Shown: in pieces, positions 58,741-64,000 of the stretch | Layout: every line of letters begins with the position of its first letter | How positions within the stretch are numbered: position 1 is the first letter of the stretch | Assembly: GCA_940337035.1 (NCBI GenBank) | Contig: OW679203.1 | Coordinates: 31,381,495 to 31,445,494, forward strand | DNA length: 64,000 nucleotides | Source of the DNA: Agriotes lineatus | Taxonomy: Eukaryota > Arthropoda > Insecta > Coleoptera > Elateridae | Direction of reading: 5' to 3' | Program-made: the position numbers and the translations under genes | Notes under the pieces: model-generated | Told to the model about the DNA's origin: nothing | Database searches by the model: none | The model's input: only the letters and a program-made list of their open reading frames with translations

Positions 58741-61700
58741 ATTTTAAGCTGGTTTTTGTAAGAAAACAATTCTGGATACTTTATTAAATACCAATACTGC
58801 AGCCGTTACTGGCAAGTAGCAGAGAGGTTGCTAATAGGGGTAGAAGGTCGACGATAAGTACAAACATTTGGAGTGAATTAGCTTTTGTTGGTGTAATTTA
58901 TAATTCACCACAATTTGAAACAGTTCTTGTGGAATGTAAAAATTTTAGGACTCTTAGTGAAAAGCATCTAGGGGGTTGTTAGTAAGGGTTAACGGAGAAT
59001 GACAAGGAAAATTAAGATTTTGGTAGAGCAAATTTACTTTTATAAAATTTCAAGCAATTACTATTTCATTTATAGCTGGGTCTGCAAGCAAAAACAATTT
59101 CTGATAAACGCTAAACACATTTTGCAACCTTCACCGAGAAGTAGTAGGGTGGTTATTAATAGGGGTTGAAGGGCGACGATAGGTATCATAAATTGAGGGA
59201 CAAATGGTTTAATTGGCGTAATTTATAATTCATGCAGTGACAATTCCAACACAATGTAATATGAGGCCTTTAGTGAATATCCTTTGCTAGTAGGGGTTGA
59301 AGCAATATAAATTCGAGACAAAATTCAGGCAAAATTAACTTTCACTCAGGTACTATAAATTTACAATTTTCCGCAAATTCCAACAATTCCTTTTCAATTT
59401 ATAGGTGGTTTCTGTAAGCAAAAACAATCCCTGATAAATTCTACACCGACCTTGCATCTTGCATCAAGAAGTGTAGGGTGATTATTAATAAGGGTTGAAG
59501 GGCGACGATAGGTAAAATAAATGGAGGGACAAATGGTTTTAGTTGGCGTAATTTATAATTCATGTAGTGACAATTCCTACTCAACGTAATATGGAGCCTT
59601 TAGTGAAAATCCGTCGCTAGTAGGGATTGAAAAAAAATAAATTGAAGATAAAATTCCGGCAAAATTAGCTTTTAATCATGTACCATAAATTTACAATTTT
59701 CCGCAAATTCAAACAATTCGTGTTCAATTTATAGGTGGTTCTGCAAGCAAAAACCATTGCGGCTAAATTCTAAACAGATTTTGCAATCTTCACCAAGAAG
59801 TAGTAGGATGGTTATTAATAGGGGTTGAAGGGCAACGATAGGTAAAATAAATTGAGGGACAAATGGTTTTAGTTGGCGTAATTTATAATTCATGTAGTGA
59901 CAATTCCTACTCAACGTAATATGGAGCCTTTAGTGAAAATCCGTCGCTAGTAGGGATTGAAAAAAAATAAATTGAAGATAAAATTCAGGCAAAATTAGCT
60001 TTTAATCATGTACCATAAATTTATAATTTTCCGCAAATTCAAACAATTCCTGTTCAATTTATAGGTGGTTCTGCAAGCAAAAACCATTGCGGCTAAATTC
60101 TAAACAGATTTTGCAATCTTCACCAAGAAGTAGTAGGATGGTTATTTATAGGGGTTGAAGGGCAACGATAGGTAAAATAAATTGAGGGACAAATGGTTTT
60201 AGTTGGCGTAATTTATAATTCATGTAGTGACAATTCCTACTCAACGTAATATGGAGCCTTTAGTGAAAATCCGTCGCTAGTAGGGATTGAAAAAAAATAA
60301 ATTGAAGATAAAATTCAGGCAAAATTAGCTTTTAATCATGTACCATAAATTTATAATTTTCCGCAAATTCAAACAATTCCTGTTCAATTTATAGGTGGTT
60401 CTGCAAGCAAAAACCATTGCGGCTAAATTCTAAACAGATTTTGCAATCTTCACCAAGAAGTAGTAGGATGGTTATTTATAGGGGTTGAAGGGCAACGATA
60501 GGTAAAATAAATTGAGGGACAAATGGTTTTAGTTGGCGTAATTTATAATTCATGTAGTGACAATTCCTACTCAACGTAATATGGAGCCTTTAGTGAAAAT
60601 CCGTCGCTAGTAGGGCTGGAAAAAAATAAATAAATTGAAGATAAAATTCCGGAAAAATTAGCTTTTAATCATGTACCATAAATTTATAATTTTCCGCAAA
60701 TTCAAACAATTCCTGTTCAATTTATAGGTAGTTCTGCAAGCAAAAACCATTGCGGCTAAATTCTAAACAGATTTTGCAATCTTCACCAAGAAGTAGTAGG
60801 ATGGATATTAATAGGGGTTGAAGGGCAACGATAGGTAAAATAAATTGAGGGACAAATGGTTTTAGTTGGCGTAATTTATAATTCATGTAGTGACAATTCC
60901 TACTCAACCTAATATGGAGCCTTTAGTGAAAATCCGTCGCTAGTAGGGATTGAAAAAAAATAAATTGAAGATAAAATTCCGGCAAAATTAACTTTTAATC
61001 ATGTACCATAAATTTACAATTTTCCGCAAATTCAAACAATTCCTGTTCAATTTATAGGTGGTTCTGCAAGCAAAAACCATTGCGGCTAAATTCTAAACAG
61101 ATTTTGCAATCTTCACCAAGAAGTAGTAGGATGGTTATTTATAGGGGTTGAAGGGCAACGATAGGTAAAATAAATTGAGGGACAAATGGTTTTAGTTGGC
61201 GTAATTTATAATTCATGTAGTGACAATTCCTACTCAACGTAATATGGAGCCTTTAGTGAAAATCCGTCGCTAGTAGGGCTGGAAAAAAATTAATAAATTG
61301 AAGATAAAATTCCGGCAAAATTAGCTTTTAATCATGTACCATAAATTTATAATTTTCCGCAAATTCAAACAATTCCTGTTCAATTTATAGGTGGTTCTGC
61401 AAGCAAAAACCATTGCGGCTAAATTCTAAACAGATTTTGCAATCTTCACCAAGAAGTAGTAGGATGGATATTAATAGGGGTTGAAGGGCAACGATAGGTA
61501 AAATAAATTGAGGGACAAATGGTTTTAGTTGGCGTAATTTATAATTCATGTAGTGACAATTCCTACTCAACGTAATATGGAGCCTTTAGTGAAAATCCGT
61601 TGCTAGTAGGGATTGAAAAAAAATAAATTGAAGATAAAATTCCGGCAAAATTAGCTTTTAATCATGTACCATAAATTTACAATTTTCCGCAAATTCAAAC

Positions 61701-64000
61701 AATTCCTGTTCAATTTATAGGTGGTTCTGCAAGCAAAAACCATTGCGGCTAAATTCTAAACAGATTTTGCAATCTTCACCAAGAAGTAGTAGGATGGTTA
61801 TTTATAGGAGATGAAGGGCAACGATAGGTAAAATAAATTGAGGGACAAATGGTTTTAGTTGGCGTAATTTATAATTCATGTAGTGACAATTCCTACTCAA
61901 CGTAATATGGAGCCTTTAGTGAAAATCCGTCGCTAGTAGGGCTGGAAAAAAATAAATAAATTGAAGATAAAATTCCGGCAAAATTAGCTTTTAATCATGT
62001 ACCATAAATTTATAATTTTCCGCAAATTCAAACAATTCCTGTTCAATTTATAGGTGGTTCTGCAAGCAAAAACCATTGCGGCTAAATTCTAGACAGATTT
62101 TGCAATCTTCACCAAGAAGTAGTAGGATGGTTATTAATAGGGGTTGAAGGGCAACGATAGGTAAAATAAATTGAGGGACAAATGGTTTTAATTGGCGTAA
62201 TTTATAATTCATGTAGTGACAATTCCTACTCAACGTAATATGGAGCCTTTAGTGAAAATCCGTCGCTAGTAGGGATTGAAAAAAAATAAATTGAAGATAA
62301 AATTCAGGAAAAATTAGCTTTTAATCATGTACCATAAATTTATAATTTTCCGCAAATTCAAACAATTCCTGTTCAATTTATAGGTGGTTCTGCAAGGAAA
62401 AACCATTGCGGCTAAATTCTAAACAGATTTTGCAATCTTCACCAAGAAGTAGTAGGATGGTTATTAATAGGGGTTGAAGGGCAACGAGAGGTAATATAAA
62501 TTGAGGGACAAATGGTTTTAGTTGGCGTAATTTATAATTCATGTAGTGACAATTCCTACTCAACGTAATATGGAGCCTTTAGTAAAAATCCGTCGCTAGT
62601 AGGGATTGAAAAAAAATAAATTGAAGATAAAATTCCGGCAAAATTAGCTTTTAATCATGTACCATAAATTTACAATTTTCCGCAAATTCAAACAATTCCT
62701 GTTCAATTTATAGGTGGTTCTGCAAGCAAAAACCATTGCGGCTAAATTCTAAACAGATTTTGCAATCTTCACCAAGAAGTAGTCGGATGGTTATTAATAG
62801 GGGTTGAAGGGCAACGATAGGTAAAATAAATTGAGGGACAAATGGTTTTAGTTGGCGTAATTTATAATTCATGTAGTGACAATTCCTACTCAACGTAATA
62901 TGGAGCCTTTAGTGAAAATCCGTCGCTAGTAGGGATTGAAAAAAAAAATAAATTGAAGATAAAATTCCGGCAAAATTAGCTTTTAATCATGTACCATAAA
63001 TTTATAATTTTCCGCAAATTCAAACAATTCCTGTTCAATTTATAGGTGGTTCTGCAAGCAAAAACCATTGCGGCTAAATTCTAAACAGATTTTGCAATCT
63101 TCACCAAGAAGTAGTAGGATGATTATTAATAGGGGTTGAAGGGCGACGATAGGTAAAATAAATTGAGGGACAAATGGTTTCAGTTGGCGTAATTTATAAT
63201 TCATGTAGTGACAATTCCTACTTAACGTAATATGGAGCCTTTAGTGAAAATCCGTCGCTAGTAGGGATTGAAAACAAATAAATTGAAGATAAAATTCCGG
63301 CAAAATTAGCTTTTAATCATGTACTATAAATTTACAATTTTCCGCAAATTCAAACAATTCCTGTTCAATTTATAGGTGGTTCTGCAAGGAAAAACAATTG
63401 CTGCTAAATTCTAAACAGATTTTGCAATCTTCACCAAGAAGTAGTAGGATGGTTATTAATAGGGGTTGAAGGGCAACGATAGGTAAAATAAATTGAGGGA
63501 CAAATGGTTTTAGTTGGCGTAATTTATAATTCATGTAGTGACAATTCTTACTCAACGTAATATGGAGCCTTTAGTGAAAATCCGTTGCTAGTAGGGATTG
63601 AAGAAAAATAAATTGAAGATACAATTCAGGCAAAATTAGCTTTTAATCGTGTACCATAAATTTACAATTTTCCGCAAATTCAAACAATTCCTGTTCAATT
63701 TATAGGTGGTTCTGCAAGCAAAAACAATTGCGGCTAAATTCTAAACAGATTTTGCAATCTTCACCAAGAAGTATTAGGATTGTTATTAATAGGGGTTGAA
63801 GGGCGACGATAGGTAAAATAAATTGAGGGACAAATGGTTTTAGTTGGCGTAATTTATAATTCATGTAGTGACAATTGCTACTCAACGTAATATGGAGCAT
63901 TTAGTGAAAATCCGTTGCTAGTAGGGATTGAAGAAAAATAAATTGAAGATACAATTCAGGCAAAATTAGCTTTTAATCATGTACCATAAATTTACAATTT
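58741..64000. repeat. Satellite DNA array, ~331-bp unit, at least 16 units, runs off the window
   Basis: Unit starts (marker tttataggtggttctgcaag or variants) lie near 58745, 59069, 59400, 59731, 60061, 60391, 60724, 61056, 61388, 61720, 62051, 62381, 62711, 63042, 63373 and 63703. Units are 330-333 bp and AT-rich. The first three units are clearly diverged, and identity rises sharply after about 59700. Alternating variants between 60400 and 62050 show a dimeric higher-order repeat. The array continues past the window end. Confidence 0.95.

Noticed and set aside
59729..63900. A 61-codon minus-strand frame kept in many satellite units
   Set aside because: It has a TTG rather than ATG start in the full version and its conservation follows from unit homogenisation; the diverged edge units do not keep it.
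58741..64000. CENP-B-box-like motif in the satellite
   Set aside because: I could not find a convincing match to the box in the unit.

Overview
This window looks like AT-rich insect nuclear DNA. A beetle is plausible but unproven. The evidence is one intron-containing eukaryotic gene (Mlh1, ten short exons with GT/AG introns), many arthropod-type transposable elements (RTE and Jockey LINEs, a BEL/Pao LTR retrotransposon, hAT and Tc1/mariner-like elements, a 5S-rRNA-derived SINE) and a ~331-bp satellite. There are no operons, CRISPR arrays or prokaryotic features.

Layout. 1-21 kb is a nested transposon complex. A degraded Jockey LINE on the minus strand lies in three pieces (5' end near 21.0 kb, then 12.2-11.96 kb, then 2.17-1.58 kb). 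Between the pieces sit a young large non-autonomous LTR element (12217-18360, 1873-bp LTRs, 4-bp target duplication), a 9.8-kb segment carrying a BEL/Pao element (4427-10811, identical 356-bp LTRs, 5-bp target duplication), and an RTE LINE (1-1580). 21-30.5 kb is mostly non-coding: a THAP-domain relic, several long palindromes, a small MITE and copy 1 of a ~2-kb duplicated block.

30583-33223 is an apparently intact Mlh1 gene. Just downstream are copy 2 of the duplicated block, a decayed piece of Mlh1 exon 10 and a dead DDE transposase. This suggests an old tandem duplication that included Mlh1. 36-45 kb holds palindromes, the 3' end of an unidentified gene or retrocopy, LINE remains and a 747-bp hAT-type MITE with an 8-bp target duplication. 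45.6-48.4 kb is a dead hAT transposon with a perfect 8-bp target duplication, itself invaded by a 5S-derived SINE and a palindromic insert. 50.6-54.8 kb is a nest of palindromic MITEs plus a 3-unit tandem repeat that has captured LINE sequence. 55.9-57.4 kb has two candidate small multi-exon genes on the minus strand. From about 58.7 kb to the window end is a satellite array (16 units seen) with diverged edge units and a local dimeric higher-order repeat.

The most unusual observations are: (i) a BEL element with identical LTRs whose reverse-transcriptase domain is gone and replaced by a shuffled array of 60-bp modules, also present in its 5' leader; (ii) two unrelated LTR elements that each carry several tandem degenerate primer-binding sites; (iii) palindromes of the form A-B-A-B'-A' at two unrelated loci; (iv) a 5S-rRNA-derived SINE inside a hAT transposase. 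No complete, previously undescribed gene system was recognised.
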